A stretch of 64,000 bases of DNA from Ferrimonas marina (GCF_900129905.1 NZ_FQXG01000011.1:1-64000); one strand, 5' to 3'; positions 50,370 to 60,976 are shown, counted from the first letter of the stretch. The notes: generated by a model from the letters alone, not told the origin. A program made the numbers and translations.

Positions 50370-53246
50370 ATGAAAGAAACCTTGACCGCCCTGTCGACCC
50401 ACGACGAGTTTTTGCAGCGTCATATCGGCCCGGATGCCGAGCAGCGTAAGGCGCTTTTGAGCGCCGTTGGCGCGGACAGCCTGGCGGATCTGACCGATCA
50501 GATCGTGCCGGAGTCGATCCGCCTGACCCAACCCTTGGCGGTAGGGGAGCCCCTCTCCGAGGTGGATGCCCTGGCCCGCCTGCGTACCCTGGCCGATCAA
50601 AACGAGATCCGAAAAACCTACATCGGCATGGGCTACTACGGCACCCTGGTACCCCACGTCATCCAGCGCAACGTGCTGGAAAACCCCGGCTGGTACACTG
50701 CCTATACCCCCTATCAGCCGGAGATCGCCCAGGGCCGCCTGGAGGCGATCCTCAACTTCCAGCAGCTGACCATGGACCTGACCGGGCTCGACCTGGCCTC
50801 TGCCTCGCTGCTGGATGAGGCCACCGCCGCTGCTGAGGCGATGGCCCTGGCCAAGCGGATGTCTAAGAACAAGAAATCCGATCTGTTCTTCGTGGCCGAT
50901 GACGTCTTCCCCCAGACCCTGGACGTGGTTAAGACCCGCGCCGAGCAACTGGAACTGGAGGTGATTGTCGGCCCGGCTAAGCAAGCCGCCGATCACGACA
51001 TCTTCGGTGCCCTGCTGCAGTACCCCAACCAGCTGGGCGCGGTAGAGGACTACCGCACCCTGGCCGACGCCATCCACGACAAGAAAGCACTGGTGTGTGT
51101 CGCCTCCGATCTGCTGGCGCTGATCAAGCTGCAGGCCCCGGCCCAGTGGGGCGCCGACGTGGTGTTCGGCAGTGCCCAGCGCTTCGGTGTGCCGATGGGC
51201 TACGGCGGCCCCCACGCTGCCTTCTTTGCCACCCGTGACGCCTACAAGCGCTCCATGCCGGGGCGCATCATCGGTGTCTCCAAGGACACCCGTGGCAAGC
51301 CGGCGCTGCGCATGGCGATGCAGACCCGTGAACAGCACATCCGTCGGGAGAAGGCCAACTCCAACATCTGTACCGCCCAGGTGCTGTTGGCCAACATGGC
51401 CTCCTTCTACGCCGTCTACCACGGCCCGCAGGGGCTGAAGAAGATCGCCGACCGTACTCACCGCCTCACCTCCATCCTCTCTGCGGGCCTGATGCAGAGC
51501 GGCATCAAGGTGGTGAACAGCAGCTGGTTCGACACCCTGACCCTGGCCCCGGCGGATCGCGATGCGGTGCTGGCCCGGGCCGAGCAGGCCAAGGTTAACC
51601 TGCGTACCGATCTGCCCGGCACCCTGGGTATCAGCCTGGATGAGACCACCACCGCTGCCGACATCCTGCAGCTGTGGGACGTGCTGGTGGGTGCTGATCA
51701 CGGCCTGACCGTGGACGCGGTAGATGAGATGGTGGATGAGATCCTCGATCCGCGCCTGCTGCGCAGCGAGGCGATCCTGCAGCATCCGGTGTTCAACCAG
51801 TACCACTCCGAGACTGAGATGTTGCGCTACATCCGTCGCCTAGAGGGCAAGGATCTGGCGCTGAACCACTCGATGATCTCTCTGGGCTCCTGCACCATGA
51901 AGCTCAACGCCACCGCCGAGATGATGCCGGTGAGCTGGCCGGAGTTTGCCAACCTGCACCCCTTCTGCCCGCAGGAGCAGGCCCAGGGCTACAAGCAGCT
52001 GGTAGACAGCCTGACCGACTACCTGCTGGACATCACTGGCTACGACGCGCTATGCATGCAGCCCAACTCCGGTGCCCAGGGCGAATACGCCGGCCTGGTG
52101 GCGATCAAGAAGTACCAGCAGTCCATCGGCGAGGGCCACCGGGATGTCTGCCTGATCCCCAGCTCTGCCCACGGTACCAACCCGGCCTCCGCCATGCTCA
52201 CCAGCCTCAAGGTGGTGGTAGTGGGCAGTGCCAAGGATGGGACCGTCGACATGGACGATCTCAAGGCCAAGGCCGAGGAGTTCTCCGATCGCCTCTCCTG
52301 CATCATGATCACCTACCCCTCCACCCACGGGGTGTACGAGGAGCAGATCAGCGAGATCTGCGATCTGATCCACCAGCACGGTGGCCAGGTTTACATGGAC
52401 GGTGCCAACATGAACGCCCAGGTGGGGATCACCTCGCCGGGCCTGATCGGCTCCGACGTGTCTCACCTCAATCTGCACAAGACCTTCGCCATCCCCCACG
52501 GTGGTGGCGGTCCGGGCATGGGCCCCATCGGGGTGAAATCCCACCTGGCGCCCTTTGTCGCAGGTCACGCGGTAGTGAAGACCGGCGGCGAAGCCCAGGA
52601 CAATGGTGCGGTCTCCGCAGCCCAGTACGGCTCTGCTTCCATCCTGCCCATCAGCTGGATGTACACCGTGATGCTGGGCAGCCGCGGCCTGACCGAGTCC
52701 ACCCAGGTGGCAATGCTCAATGCCAACTACCTGGCCACTGAGATCGGCAAGCATTTCCCCATCCTCTACACCGGCCGTAATGACCGGGTGGCGCACGAGT
52801 GCATCATCGACATGCGCCCGCTCAAAGAGGAGACCGGGGTGACCGAGATGGACGTGGCCAAGCGCCTGATGGACTACGGCTTCCATGCTCCGACCATGAG
52901 CTTCCCGGTAGCCGGTACCCTGATGGTGGAGCCGACAGAGTCCGAGTCCAAGGCGGAGCTGGATCGCTTTATCCACGCCATGGTCAACATCCGTGAAGAG
53001 ATCGCCCAGGTGGGGCGCGGCGAATGGCCGGCGGACAACAACCCGCTGTGCAACGCCCCGCACACCCTGGACGACATCATGGATCCGGCCTTCGATGAAC
53101 GCCCCTACAGCCGCGAGCAGGCGGTGTTCCCGGTGGCGGAGCTGCGCGACAACAAGTTCTGGCCTACCGTTAATCGCATCGATGATGTGTTCGGTGACCG
53201 TAACCTGTTCTGCGCCTGCGTGCCGATGGACGCCTACCAGGACTGA
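50370..53246 (+). CDS. gcvP: Glycine dehydrogenase (decarboxylating), P protein
   Basis: A 958-residue homodimer-type P protein that decarboxylates glycine with PLP and passes the aminomethyl group to H protein. The N-terminal half has [21 protein letters not shown] and [13 protein letters not shown]. The C-terminal half has [11 protein letters not shown], the PLP-lysine site [18 protein letters not shown] and [14 protein letters not shown]. The length equals E. coli GcvP (957). It is separated from gcvH by 82 bp with a hairpin. Its last 24 codons and terminator occur again just downstream. Confidence 0.98.
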   Translation: MKETLTALSTHDEFLQRHIGPDAEQRKALLSAVGADSLADLTDQIVPESIRLTQPLAVGEPLSEVDALARLRTLADQNEIRKTYIGMGYYGTLVPHVIQRNVLENPGWYTAYTPYQPEIAQGRLEAILNFQQLTMDLTGLDLASASLLDEATAAAEAMALAKRMSKNKKSDLFFVADDVFPQTLDVVKTRAEQLELEVIVGPAKQAADHDIFGALLQYPNQLGAVEDYRTLADAIHDKKALVCVASDLLALIKLQAPAQWGADVVFGSAQRFGVPMGYGGPHAAFFATRDAYKRSMPGRIIGVSKDTRGKPALRMAMQTREQHIRREKANSNICTAQVLLANMASFYAVYHGPQGLKKIADRTHRLTSILSAGLMQSGIKVVNSSWFDTLTLAPADRDAVLARAEQAKVNLRTDLPGTLGISLDETTTAADILQLWDVLVGADHGLTVDAVDEMVDEILDPRLLRSEAILQHPVFNQYHSETEMLRYIRRLEGKDLALNHSMISLGSCTMKLNATAEMMPVSWPEFANLHPFCPQEQAQGYKQLVDSLTDYLLDITGYDALCMQPNSGAQGEYAGLVAIKKYQQSIGEGHRDVCLIPSSAHGTNPASAMLTSLKVVVVGSAKDGTVDMDDLKAKAEEFSDRLSCIMITYPSTHGVYEEQISEICDLIHQHGGQVYMDGANMNAQVGITSPGLIGSDVSHLNLHKTFAIPHGGGGPGMGPIGVKSHLAPFVAGHAVVKTGGEAQDNGAVSAAQYGSASILPISWMYTVMLGSRGLTESTQVAMLNANYLATEIGKHFPILYTGRNDRVAHECIIDMRPLKEETGVTEMDVAKRLMDYGFHAPTMSFPVAGTLMVEPTESESKAELDRFIHAMVNIREEIAQVGRGEWPADNNPLCNAPHTLDDIMDPAFDERPYSREQAVFPVAELRDNKFWPTVNRIDDVFGDRNLFCACVPMDAYQD

Positions 53247-53293
53247 TAGTGTGGTGAGATAACGAAGCCCCGGCAGACGCCGGGGTTTTTTGT
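53171..53293. repeat. Direct repeat copy A: gcvP 3' end plus terminator
   Basis: About 123 bp matching 53322-53444 at an offset of 151 bp. The coding part is nearly identical (differences synonymous), the stop-to-terminator spacer is diverged, and the terminator is again similar. Confidence 0.93.
53268..53291 (+). terminator. Intrinsic terminator of gcvP
   Basis: CCCCGGC/GCCGGGG stem (53268-53274 with 53279-53285) then T6, 21 bp past the stop. Confidence 0.92.
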
Positions 53294-53294
53294 G

Positions 53295-53309
53295 GCCAGA
53301 AGTTCTGGC
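53295..53309. repeat. 15-bp palindrome between the two gcvP 3' ends
   Basis: GCCAGAAGTTCTGGC, 7-bp arms around one G, lying exactly in the 29-bp spacer between the two repeat copies. It could be a recombination scar or recombinase site; no enzyme is visible. Confidence 0.6.
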
Positions 53310-53321
53310 GCTCAATCCGGC

Positions 53322-53444
53322 TAACCGCATCGATGATGTGTTCGGTGACCGCAACCTGTTCTGCGCCTGTGTACCGATGGACGCCTACCAGGACTGATAA
53401 GGTCTAAAGACAGAAAGCCCCGGCATACGCCGGGGCTTTTTTGT
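53322..53444 (+). pseudogene. Displaced 3' end of a second gcvP allele with its own terminator
   Basis: Positions 53325-53396 encode the same last residues as GcvP ([11 protein letters not shown]...MDAYQD) and stop with TGA. The codons differ from gcvP at four sites (AAT/AAC, CGT/CGC, TGC/TGT, GTG/GTA), all synonymous. There is no start and nothing of the enzyme core. A homologous terminator follows (53415-53438). The pattern means that this tail diverged as part of a functional gcvP before it was cut off. Confidence 0.9.
53415..53443 (+). terminator. Terminator of the displaced gcvP tail
   Basis: AAGCCCCGGC/GCCGGGGCTT perfect stem (53415-53424 with 53429-53438), then T4. It is a better stem than the one after the intact gcvP. 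Confidence 0.9.
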
Positions 53445-53714
53445 TTGGATTTTGCCGGGTTGCCGGGTTGCCGGCAGCAACCAAAGGGGCTCTCGCCCCC
53501 TTGGAACCCCCTTTGCCTCCAATCGGTGCTGCCTCCTCCCTTCAGCGAGTTCTGCCGACGGCACAGACCAGAGGCGACATCCCTGTCTTCGCTGGTCACT
53601 CGGGCCATCCTGGCCCTCGGCCTGGCCGACAACGCTTCCACTCGGGCACCTCAAAGTCGGCGAAAGAGCAGAAGGAGCTCCACATCCCAACGGAGAAGTT
53701 CACTTACATAGGGG
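53445..53714. other. Unassigned intergenic segment, possible dispersed repeat
   Basis: About 270 bp with several short hairpins: GGTTGC/GCAACC at 53463-53486, and an AAGGGG/CCCCTT stem at about 53487-53505 followed by a second CCCCCTTT. There is also a doubled gccgggtt. All six frames stay open over parts of it but with no protein features. The mix of GGGGCTCTCGCCCC-type hairpins looks like a repeated noncoding element rather than a gene. Confidence 0.35.
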
Positions 53715-54935
53715 CTAGCTGGCCTTGAAGGCGGTGAGGGCCGCCAGACGACGCTTGGTTAACTCTTCTCGGATCTCGGCGCCCTTGAAGCCGGCGGCGA
53801 CGATACTCTTCACCTCGACGGCATTAGCGGTGGCTAGGGCCTGGGTCAGGTAGGATTGTGGCGGATAGTCATCCTGCTGACGACCGGGGCGGCCGATGGC
53901 GTCAAAGCGGCTGGCGGTCAGCAGCTGGGCAAAGCGCTCGCCCTTACGCCAGGCATCGCAGCGGTCGAACAGTTTCAGCAGGGTGGCGGGCTTGAGCTCC
54001 AGCGCCCGGTGCACATTGAGGTGCTGGGCGCACACCGCCAGGGCCAGCTCGCGGTGTTCGTTGGGCACCTTGAGTCTCTCACACAGCGCCTTGAGTGGTG
54101 CCAGTCCGGCCTGCTCGTGGCCGATGTGACGGGGCCACTGCGCTTTTGGGGTCAGCGCCTTGCCCAGGTCATGGGTCAGCACGGCGAAGCGCACCGCGGT
54201 GTCGGCCTGCTGCTGCGCCGCGGTTTGCAGCGCCAGCAGGGTGTGGTCAAAGGCATCCAGGCCACCGTGGTGGGCGTCGGGCTGGGGTACGCCCTGCAGT
54301 GCCGCCAGTTCCGGCAGCAGTGCGGCGAGGGCGCCGCAGTCAGCCAGTACCTGGAAATAGACCTGTGGCGCCGGCTCAGCCAGGGCCCGTTCGGTTTCCT
54401 GCCAGACCCGTTCGGCACTCAAGTGAGCCAGCTCGCCGCTGTCACTGAGGGTACGCATCAGCTCCAGGGTTTCCGCGGCCACGGTGAAGCCTAATGGATG
54501 GAAACGGGCGGCAAAGCGGGCGACCCGCAGTACCCGCAATGGGTCTTCCACGAAGGCGGGCGATACATGGCGCAACAGGCGCCGCTCCAGGTCTTGCTGG
54601 CCGCCGTAGGGGTCATACAGCACGCCCTGGTCATCCTGGGCCATGGCGTTGATGGTCAGGTCGCGGCGGATCAGGTCCTCCTCCAGGGTAACGCTGGGGG
54701 CGGCATCAAAGTCGAAGCCGCCGTAGCCCACCCCGGTTTTGCGCTCGGTGCGGGCCAGGGCGTACTCCTCACCACTGTCCGGATGGAGGAACACCGGGAA
54801 GCTCTTGCCCACCTGGCGGAAGCCCGCCGCCTTCATCTGTTCGACGCTGGCACCCACGACCAGGTGGTCCTTGTCCTGACTGGGGATCCCCAGTAAGCCA
54901 TCCCGTACCGCGCCACCGACCAAATACTGTTTCAC
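53715..54935 (-). CDS. cca: CCA-adding tRNA nucleotidyltransferase with HD domain
   Basis: A 406-residue class II nucleotidyltransferase that adds or repairs the 3' CCA of tRNA. The N-terminal [14 protein letters not shown] and catalytic DKD (Asp-Lys-Asp) are intact, with [12 protein letters not shown], the [12 protein letters not shown] block, and [16 protein letters not shown]. The C-terminal phosphohydrolase HD site is [15 protein letters not shown], so it is the E. coli-type multifunctional protein. The start is GTG 54935 with AGGAGAGG upstream. The frame continues open far upstream across gspA, but that is antisense chance. Confidence 0.95.
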   Translation of the reverse strand: MKQYLVGGAVRDGLLGIPSQDKDHLVVGASVEQMKAAGFRQVGKSFPVFLHPDSGEEYALARTERKTGVGYGGFDFDAAPSVTLEEDLIRRDLTINAMAQDDQGVLYDPYGGQQDLERRLLRHVSPAFVEDPLRVLRVARFAARFHPLGFTVAAETLELMRTLSDSGELAHLSAERVWQETERALAEPAPQVYFQVLADCGALAALLPELAALQGVPQPDAHHGGLDAFDHTLLALQTAAQQQADTAVRFAVLTHDLGKALTPKAQWPRHIGHEQAGLAPLKALCERLKVPNEHRELALAVCAQHLNVHRALELKPATLLKLFDRCDAWRKGERFAQLLTASRFDAIGRPGRQQDDYPPQSYLTQALATANAVEVKSIVAAGFKGAEIREELTKRRLAALTAFKAS

Positions 54936-55082
54936 ATCGCCTCTCCTGTCCTGGACCGCCAGTATACCCCAGCGCTTGGCGTCCCGGGCAGGGATCCCGC
55001 TCCCAGACCCCGCTTGGGCGCTGGACAAGCGCAGGGCGAGCCCGTAACTTGAGAAGCACTTAACAGGACGTGTTGAACCACC

Positions 55083-56603
55083 ATGTATAAAGGGTTTTAT
55101 GGGCTGAAAGAGAGCCCGTTTTCTATCGCGCCCAATCCGGCGTTTCTGTTCCTCAGTGACCGACATCGTGAAGCCCTGGCTCACCTGACCTACGGGTTGG
55201 GCGAGAACGGTGGCTTTGTGCTGCTCACCGGCGAGGTGGGCACCGGCAAGACCACGGTGTCCCGCAGCCTGCTGGCCAACCTGCCGGAGGACACCGACGT
55301 CGCCTTTATCCTCAACCCGGCGCTGACCGAGCTGGAGCTGCTGGCGACCCTGTGTGATGAGCTGAAGATCGATGTGGGTGAGGCGCCGACCCTGAAACAG
55401 CTGACCGACAAGATCAGCGCCTACCTGCAGGCCAACCACCAGGCTGGCCGCAAAACCCTGATGGTGATCGACGAGGCCCAGCATCTTAAACCCGAGGTGC
55501 TGGAGCAGCTGCGTCTGCTCACCAATCTTGAGACCGACACCCGTAAGCTGCTGCAGGTGATCCTGATTGGCCAGCCGGAGCTGCAGGCGCTGCTTCGGCG
55601 CCAGGAGCTGCGTCAGCTGGCTCAGCGGATCACCGCCCGCTATCACCTGTTGCCGCTGAACCAGCCCGAGGTTGGTGCCTACCTGGCGCACCGGTTGCAC
55701 GTAGCCGGCCGGGCCCAGCCGCTGTTTAAGAGCTCGGCGGTCAAGGCGCTGCACAAACTCAGTGGTGGCGTGCCCCGGGTGATCAACTTGATCTGCGAGC
55801 GGGCGCTGATGGGTGGCTACGGCGCCCAGCGGCCGATGCTGGATGCCTGGGACGTGGAGAGTGCTGCGGCCGAGGTGTTGGACAAGCCCGCCCCGACCCA
55901 GCGTCGCTGGCCGGCGGCGCTGGTGTCGGTGGCGGCGGCACTGGGCGGCTTTGCTGCGGTGCAGGCTATGACCCCCAGCGCCCCACCGCCACCGGCCCCG
56001 GTACCGGCGGTGCAGCTGGCGGATTGGCCCGGCGGCGAGCGGGAGGCGATGCAGGTGCTGTTTCATGCCTGGGGCAAGCCGCTGCCACTGCAGCAGGCCT
56101 GCCGCTTTGCCAGTCAATATGAGCTGCGTTGCCTGAACGAAACCGGCAGCTGGCAACAGCTGCTGCAACTCAATCGTCCGGCGATGATCGGTCTGCGCGA
56201 TGAGCAGGGCAAGGCCCGCAAGGTCGCTCTGCTGGCCATGAGCCAGGACCGCTGGCTGGTACAGCTGGGCAACCAGCAGCTGTGGCTGGACCACGATTAC
56301 CTGGCCCGCCATTTCGATGGTCGTTTCACCCTGCTGGTGCCGGAACTGCCCGCTCTGCCCAAGCTGATTGGCCCCAAGGCACCGCTGGCGCAGATCCAGT
56401 GGCTGGAGAACCGGCTGGCGGCGCTGGAGGCACGGCCGGCACGACTGCTGGGCCAGTATGATGCTCAGCTCGAGCTCGACCTGCGCCGCTTCCAGCAACA
56501 ACAGGGGCTGGAAGCGGATGGCCTGGCCGGCCGGCAGACCCTGGAGCGTCTGACCCTGCTCAGTGCGGAGCTGGGGCCCAAACTGATTCAGGAGGAGAGC
56601 TGA
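55083..56603 (+). CDS. gspA: GspA/ExeA-like AAA ATPase with peptidoglycan-binding domain
   Basis: A 506-residue protein of type II secretion. The ATPase has Walker [11 protein letters not shown] (about 50-59), Walker [10 protein letters not shown] and GQPELQ. One membrane helix ([21 protein letters not shown]) follows, then a periplasmic region ending in a peptidoglycan-binding domain ([35 protein letters not shown]). In Aeromonas, ExeA with ExeB helps the secretin assemble through peptidoglycan. It overlaps gspB by 1 bp (TGATG). The rest of the gsp operon is not in the window. Confidence 0.9.
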   Translation: MYKGFYGLKESPFSIAPNPAFLFLSDRHREALAHLTYGLGENGGFVLLTGEVGTGKTTVSRSLLANLPEDTDVAFILNPALTELELLATLCDELKIDVGEAPTLKQLTDKISAYLQANHQAGRKTLMVIDEAQHLKPEVLEQLRLLTNLETDTRKLLQVILIGQPELQALLRRQELRQLAQRITARYHLLPLNQPEVGAYLAHRLHVAGRAQPLFKSSAVKALHKLSGGVPRVINLICERALMGGYGAQRPMLDAWDVESAAAEVLDKPAPTQRRWPAALVSVAAALGGFAAVQAMTPSAPPPPAPVPAVQLADWPGGEREAMQVLFHAWGKPLPLQQACRFASQYELRCLNETGSWQQLLQLNRPAMIGLRDEQGKARKVALLAMSQDRWLVQLGNQQLWLDHDYLARHFDGRFTLLVPELPALPKLIGPKAPLAQIQWLENRLAALEARPARLLGQYDAQLELDLRRFQQQQGLEADGLAGRQTLERLTLLSAELGPKLIQEES

Positions 56604-57520
56604 TGTCGCTGTTACTGGATGCGGTCAGCCGCGCCAAGCAGGCGCAATCCCAGGACCCGGCCATGGTGGTCACCTTACCTGGCGTTCGTCGCCGTCCCCG
56701 TCCCTGGCATTGGCTCTGGCCACTGCCGGCGCTGGCCCTGGGCGCAGGCTTGGGTTGGTGGTGGCAACCGACGGCGGCACCGGTGGTCGCCGAGGTGCCC
56801 CACTCGGGCGTGGCCCTGGGGCCCCAGGTCACCCTGCCGTCGCCGGTGGCGATGCAGCCGCGACCGGCGCTGGAGCCGGTCGCGCTGGAAGGGCTGCCCG
56901 TGGTGGCTCAACGCGAAGTGGCGCAACCCGAGGCCACGGCAACGCCCGCTGCGGCAAACTCAACCCCGGTGGCGGCAAACGGGTCGGCCCAACCGGCGCC
57001 TCAGCAAGTCAGTGAGCCCGAGGTGGACCCGGCGGTTCAGCGTGCCTTTGAGACCGCATTGGCCCAGGTTGGGGGCGAGCTGCTGCCGGCGATGTCAGAG
57101 GTTGAGGCGGTACCGACACCAGAACCGCAGGTAATGGAGACGGTGCAGGTAGTGGCGGACGCAGAATTGCCCGAGGAGCTGGAACCGCTCAGCTTTGAGC
57201 TGCAGCAGGCACTGGAGCGGGCCCAGCAGCAGGTGGCTACCCAGCAGGCCCGGCAGCGTGCAGGCAACGTCAGTGGCAGCGAGGTACCTAAGCTGGGGCA
57301 GATGCCCTGGGCGTTCCAGAAGCAACTGCCGGATCTGGAGGTGACCGCCCACGTCTACGCCAGCACCCCGGACAAGCGCTGGGTTCGGGCCAACGGCCGT
57401 GAGTTGCAGGAGGGGGACGAAGCCGCCCCGGGGCTGACGATCAGCGAGATCCTGCCCAACGAGATCGTGCTGGAGATGGATCAGCAGCGCTTCCGCATCC
57501 CGGCCCTGGGCACCTTGTAA
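56603..57520 (+). CDS. gspB: GspB/ExeB-like type II secretion assembly protein
   Basis: A 305-residue protein: a short cytosolic N-terminus ([15 protein letters not shown]), one membrane helix near residues 36-52, a long Pro/Ala/Val/Glu-rich periplasmic linker, and a C-terminal T2SSB domain ([56 protein letters not shown]). It is coupled to gspA by a stop-start overlap. It ends at a bidirectional terminator shared with putA. Confidence 0.9.
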   Translation: MSLLLDAVSRAKQAQSQDPAMVVTLPGVRRRPRPWHWLWPLPALALGAGLGWWWQPTAAPVVAEVPHSGVALGPQVTLPSPVAMQPRPALEPVALEGLPVVAQREVAQPEATATPAAANSTPVAANGSAQPAPQQVSEPEVDPAVQRAFETALAQVGGELLPAMSEVEAVPTPEPQVMETVQVVADAELPEELEPLSFELQQALERAQQQVATQQARQRAGNVSGSEVPKLGQMPWAFQKQLPDLEVTAHVYASTPDKRWVRANGRELQEGDEAAPGLTISEILPNEIVLEMDQQRFRIPALGTL

Positions 57521-57539
57521 CCCCGCGGTGAGAACACAA

Positions 57540-57569
57540 AAAAAGCGGGCCCCTCGGGGCCCGCTTTTT
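57540..57569. terminator. Bidirectional terminator (gspB / putA)
   Basis: Perfect 14-bp stem (57540-57553 with 57556-57569), 2-nt apparent loop, A- and T-tracts on either side. It terminates both converging genes. Confidence 0.96.
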
Positions 57570-57583
57570 GTTTGCCGTGGCGC

Positions 57584-60500
57584 TTAGCCGTCGCCCAGGG
57601 CCAGCAGCGTGGTGTTGCCGCCGATGGCGGTGATGTTGTTGCTGATGGTCTTCTCGGTGACAAAGCGGGTCAGGTAGTGAGGGCCACCGGCCTTGGGACC
57701 GGTGCCGGACAGGCCCTGGCCGCCAAACGGCTGAACCCCGACCACTGCGCCGATCTGGTTGCGGTTGATGTAGGCGTTGCCCGCCTTGACCGCACTGGCG
57801 ATGCGCAGGGCGTGACCCTCGTTGCGGCTGTGCACGCCCAGGGTCAGGCCGTAGCCGGTCGCGTTGATGTCGGCGATTACCTGGGGCAGTTGCTCCGCCT
57901 TGTAGCGGATGACGTGCAGGATCGGGCCGAAGTGCTCCTGATCGAGCTGGTCGATGGCCTGGATCTCCACCGCGGTGGGCGGCACAAAGTGGCCCTGCTC
58001 GGCGTTATCCGGCAGCGGCGTCTGGGCGATCAGCGCGCCATGCTGCTGGATCTGTTCGATGTGGGCCAGCAGCTTGTGCTGGGCATTGGCGTCGATCACC
58101 GGGCCCAGATCGGTGGCGTAGAGGGCCGGATCGCCGACCGATAGCTCGGCCATGGCGCCCTTAAGCAGCTCCAACATGCGTGGTGCCACATCCTCCTGCA
58201 CGTACAGCACCCGCAGCGCTGAGCAGCGCTGGCCGGCGCTCTGGAAGGCGGAGTGCACCACGTCGGTGATCACCTGTTCCGGCAGGGAGGTGGAGTCTAC
58301 CACCATGGCGTTCTGGCCGCCGGTCTCGGCGATCAGCGGCACGATGGCGCCGTCCCGCGCCGCCAGGCTACGGTTGATCGCCTTGGCGGTGGCGGTGGAG
58401 CCGGTAAAGCAGACACCGGTAATGCGTTCGTCGGCGGTCAGCAGCGGGCCGATCTCGGCGCCACTGCCGGGCAGCAGCTGCAGGGCATCCACCGGGATCC
58501 CCGCTTCGTGGGCCAGCTGAGTGGTGCGCAGCGCCACCAGGTTGGTCTGCTCCGCCGGCTTGGCGATCACCGTATTGCCGGTGACCAGCGCCGCCACGGC
58601 CTGGCCGAGGAAGATCGCCAGCGGGAAGTTCCAGGGGCTGATGCACAGGAAGGTACCGCGGCCCTCGATAAACAGCTCGTTGCGCTCGCCGGTGGGGCCG
58701 GGCAGCACGGTGCCCTTGGCCATCATGCTACGGGCCTCAATGGCGTAGTAGCGGCAGAAGTCCACCGCCTCGCGGATCTCATCGATGCCGTCCTGCAGCC
58801 CCTTGCCCGCTTCGCGGGTACACAGGGCGATCAACTCATCCTTGTGCTGCTCCAGCAGATCCGCCAAACGCTCCAGTGCCGCGGCGCGCTGCTCTACCGG
58901 GGTGGCGTTCCAGAGCGGGAAGGCCTGCTGAGCACGATCCAGCGCCTCGTTGACCTCCGCCACGGTGGCGAAGTGGACCTGGCCTACGGACTCGTTGTGG
59001 TTTTGCGGGCTGACCACGGTCACCGGGTTGCCCGGGGTGCGCAGCTCGCCGCCCACCAGTGGGCCGGCCAGCCATTGGGTCTGGGCAAAGCGGGCCTGGC
59101 CGGCGAAGAAAGGCTCGGCCTGGTGAGCAATATCCAGGTTCCAGCCCTGGGAGTTGCGCCGCTCGGCACCAAAGATCGCCGCAGGCTGCGGGATCCTGGG
59201 GTTGGCCAGTTGCTCAAAGCCCGCCAGGGTGGTGAGCGGGTGGGTGATCAGGCTGTCGATGGGGGTGCCGGGATCCACCAGCTTGTGGACGAAGGAGGTG
59301 TTGGCGCCGTTCTCCAGCAGGCGGCGTACCAGGTAGGGCAGCAGATCCTTATGGGCGCCAACCGGGGCGTAGATCCGCACCGTGGTACCCGGCTGCTGGC
59401 CCAGCAGGGTGTCGTACAGCTCCTGACCCATGCCGTGCAAACGCTGGAACTCGAAATGACGCTGGCCGGCAAACTGCTGGATGCTAGCCACGGTCTGGGC
59501 GTTGTGGGTAGCGAACTGGGGGTAGATCTGGCCCTGGGTCTGGTCGGACAGCAGGTAGCGGGCGCAGGCCAGGTAGGAGGCGTCAGTGCCCGCCTTGCGG
59601 GTAAACACCGGGTAGCCATCGGTACCGGCCTGCTGACACCATTTGATCTCGCTATCCCAGTAGGCGCCCTTCACCAGGCGCACCGGGATCAGGTCGCCCT
59701 GCTCGCTGGCCAGGGCATTGATCCACACCAGCACCGGCAGGGCACGCTTGGAGTAAGCCTGTACCACCAGGCCCAGGTTGCCCCAGCCCTGGGTGATCGG
59801 ATCGAGGTAGAGTCGCTCAAACAGCTTGAGGGACAGCTCCAGGCGGTCGGCCTCCTCTGCGTCGATGGAGATCCCCACGTCCACCGCGCGGGCCTGCTCA
59901 ATCAGCCGCAGTACGGTGGCGTGCAACTCCACCAGCACCCGTGCTTCGTTGGCCACCTCGTAGCGGGGGTGCAACGCAGAGAGCTTGATGGAGATGGTGG
60001 GGCGGGGGGCCTGTTGGCTGTCGAAGCTGCGCTTGCCCAGCGCGGCAATCGCCTGGCTGTAATCATTGAAGTACTTGTCGGCGTCGGCCTGGGTCAGGGC
60101 CGCCTCGCCCAGCATGTCGTAGGAGTGGGTGTAGCCCAGCTTGCGGTTGTCCTCGGAGTGCTTGAGCGCCTCCTCGATGGAGCGGCCCAACACAAACTGC
60201 TTGCCCATGATCTTCATCGCTGCGTACATCGCCTGGCGGATCACCGGTTCGCCCACCCGGTTAACCAGGCGGTTAAGCATGCCGGCGGGGCTGCCGTCTA
60301 CGTTCTTGTCCAGGGTCACCAGCTTGCCGGTCAGCATCAGGCCCCAGGTGGAGGCGTTGACCAGCAGAGAATCGCTGCCCTTGAGATGACGTGACCAGTC
60401 CGCACCGGACAGCTTGTCCTCGATCAGGGCATCCGCGGTGGCGGCGTCGGGGATGCGCAGCAGCGCCTCCGCCAGACACATCAGGATGATCCCCTCCTCG

Positions 60501-60754
60501 GTCTCCAGGCTGTACTGCTGCAGGAAGGCGTCGATCCCCACGCTCAGCCCCTTCTTCTCGAACTGGCGCACCGCTGCCACCATGGCATGGGCTTGCTGGG
60601 TGACCTGCTCGATGCTTTGCGGGTCGGAGGGCACCAGGGTGAGCAGCTCCTTGAGGTAGCTCTCCTCATCCACGGCATAGTGGGCACTGATGGCGTTAAA
60701 CGCCTGCTGTCGGTTTGGGGTGGGCGATTCCAGAACTTGGCTGGCACTGAACAT
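57584..60754 (-). CDS. putA: Bifunctional proline dehydrogenase / L-glutamate gamma-semialdehyde dehydrogenase
   Basis: A 1056-residue enzyme oxidising proline to glutamate in two steps. The FAD-dependent proline dehydrogenase domain has SIKLSALHPRYE (256-267), ISIDAEEADRLE and RLVKGAYWDSEIK (359-371). The aldehyde dehydrogenase domain has WNFPLAIF, FTGSTATAK, catalytic E810 (AETGGQN) and C844 (GQRCSAL). The E. coli-type N-terminal ribbon-helix-helix DNA-binding domain is absent, so this protein cannot autoregulate by that route; a separate palindromic site lies upstream. The start at 60754 gives MFSASQVLESP. The gene ends 14 bp before the bidirectional terminator. Confidence 0.96.
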   Translation of the reverse strand: MFSASQVLESPTPNRQQAFNAISAHYAVDEESYLKELLTLVPSDPQSIEQVTQQAHAMVAAVRQFEKKGLSVGIDAFLQQYSLETEEGIILMCLAEALLRIPDAATADALIEDKLSGADWSRHLKGSDSLLVNASTWGLMLTGKLVTLDKNVDGSPAGMLNRLVNRVGEPVIRQAMYAAMKIMGKQFVLGRSIEEALKHSEDNRKLGYTHSYDMLGEAALTQADADKYFNDYSQAIAALGKRSFDSQQAPRPTISIKLSALHPRYEVANEARVLVELHATVLRLIEQARAVDVGISIDAEEADRLELSLKLFERLYLDPITQGWGNLGLVVQAYSKRALPVLVWINALASEQGDLIPVRLVKGAYWDSEIKWCQQAGTDGYPVFTRKAGTDASYLACARYLLSDQTQGQIYPQFATHNAQTVASIQQFAGQRHFEFQRLHGMGQELYDTLLGQQPGTTVRIYAPVGAHKDLLPYLVRRLLENGANTSFVHKLVDPGTPIDSLITHPLTTLAGFEQLANPRIPQPAAIFGAERRNSQGWNLDIAHQAEPFFAGQARFAQTQWLAGPLVGGELRTPGNPVTVVSPQNHNESVGQVHFATVAEVNEALDRAQQAFPLWNATPVEQRAAALERLADLLEQHKDELIALCTREAGKGLQDGIDEIREAVDFCRYYAIEARSMMAKGTVLPGPTGERNELFIEGRGTFLCISPWNFPLAIFLGQAVAALVTGNTVIAKPAEQTNLVALRTTQLAHEAGIPVDALQLLPGSGAEIGPLLTADERITGVCFTGSTATAKAINRSLAARDGAIVPLIAETGGQNAMVVDSTSLPEQVITDVVHSAFQSAGQRCSALRVLYVQEDVAPRMLELLKGAMAELSVGDPALYATDLGPVIDANAQHKLLAHIEQIQQHGALIAQTPLPDNAEQGHFVPPTAVEIQAIDQLDQEHFGPILHVIRYKAEQLPQVIADINATGYGLTLGVHSRNEGHALRIASAVKAGNAYINRNQIGAVVGVQPFGGQGLSGTGPKAGGPHYLTRFVTEKTISNNITAIGGNTTLLALGDG

Positions 60755-60794
60755 GAGCGGTCCTCTCTACTGCTGTACGCGCGGCGTCATTCGT

Positions 60795-60811
60795 TATTTT
60801 GTATACAATTT
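60795..60811 (-). promoter_or_regulatory. Palindromic operator upstream of putA, identical to the gcvT site
   Basis: On the minus strand this reads AAATTGTATACAAAATA, the same 17 bases as 48663-48679, with palindrome TTGTATACAA at 60799-60808. It lies 41-57 bp before the putA start, a typical operator position. Confidence 0.75.
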
Positions 60812-60933
60812 TATCGATCGCGCGCACAGTATATCGGCAAAGTGTGAGCGGGAGTAGAGGGGCGTTACCGCAGCAAAACAAGATGGCAACCTAAAGCTAC
60901 AGCGGCAGGGGTAAGCGGTTGTGGGGAAACAAA

Positions 60934-60958
60934 AAAAGCAGGCCAGGGGCCTGCTTTT
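60934..60958 (-). terminator. Intrinsic terminator after the YgiM-like gene
   Basis: Perfect 11-bp stem (60934-60944 with 60948-60958), 3-nt loop, T-run on the minus strand, 19 bp past the stop. Confidence 0.93.
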
Positions 60959-60976
60959 CGGTTGACGGGGTTGGGC

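Noticed and set aside
53715-56501. A 928-codon minus-strand frame running through cca and the antisense of gspA
   Set aside because: Only 53715-54935 has Cca homology and a GTG start with a strong ribosome binding site. The rest lies antisense to gspA, which has full domain support.
58253-60394. A 713-codon plus-strand frame antisense to putA
   Set aside because: It has composition typical of antisense shadows and no motif. PutA on the other strand has all catalytic residues.
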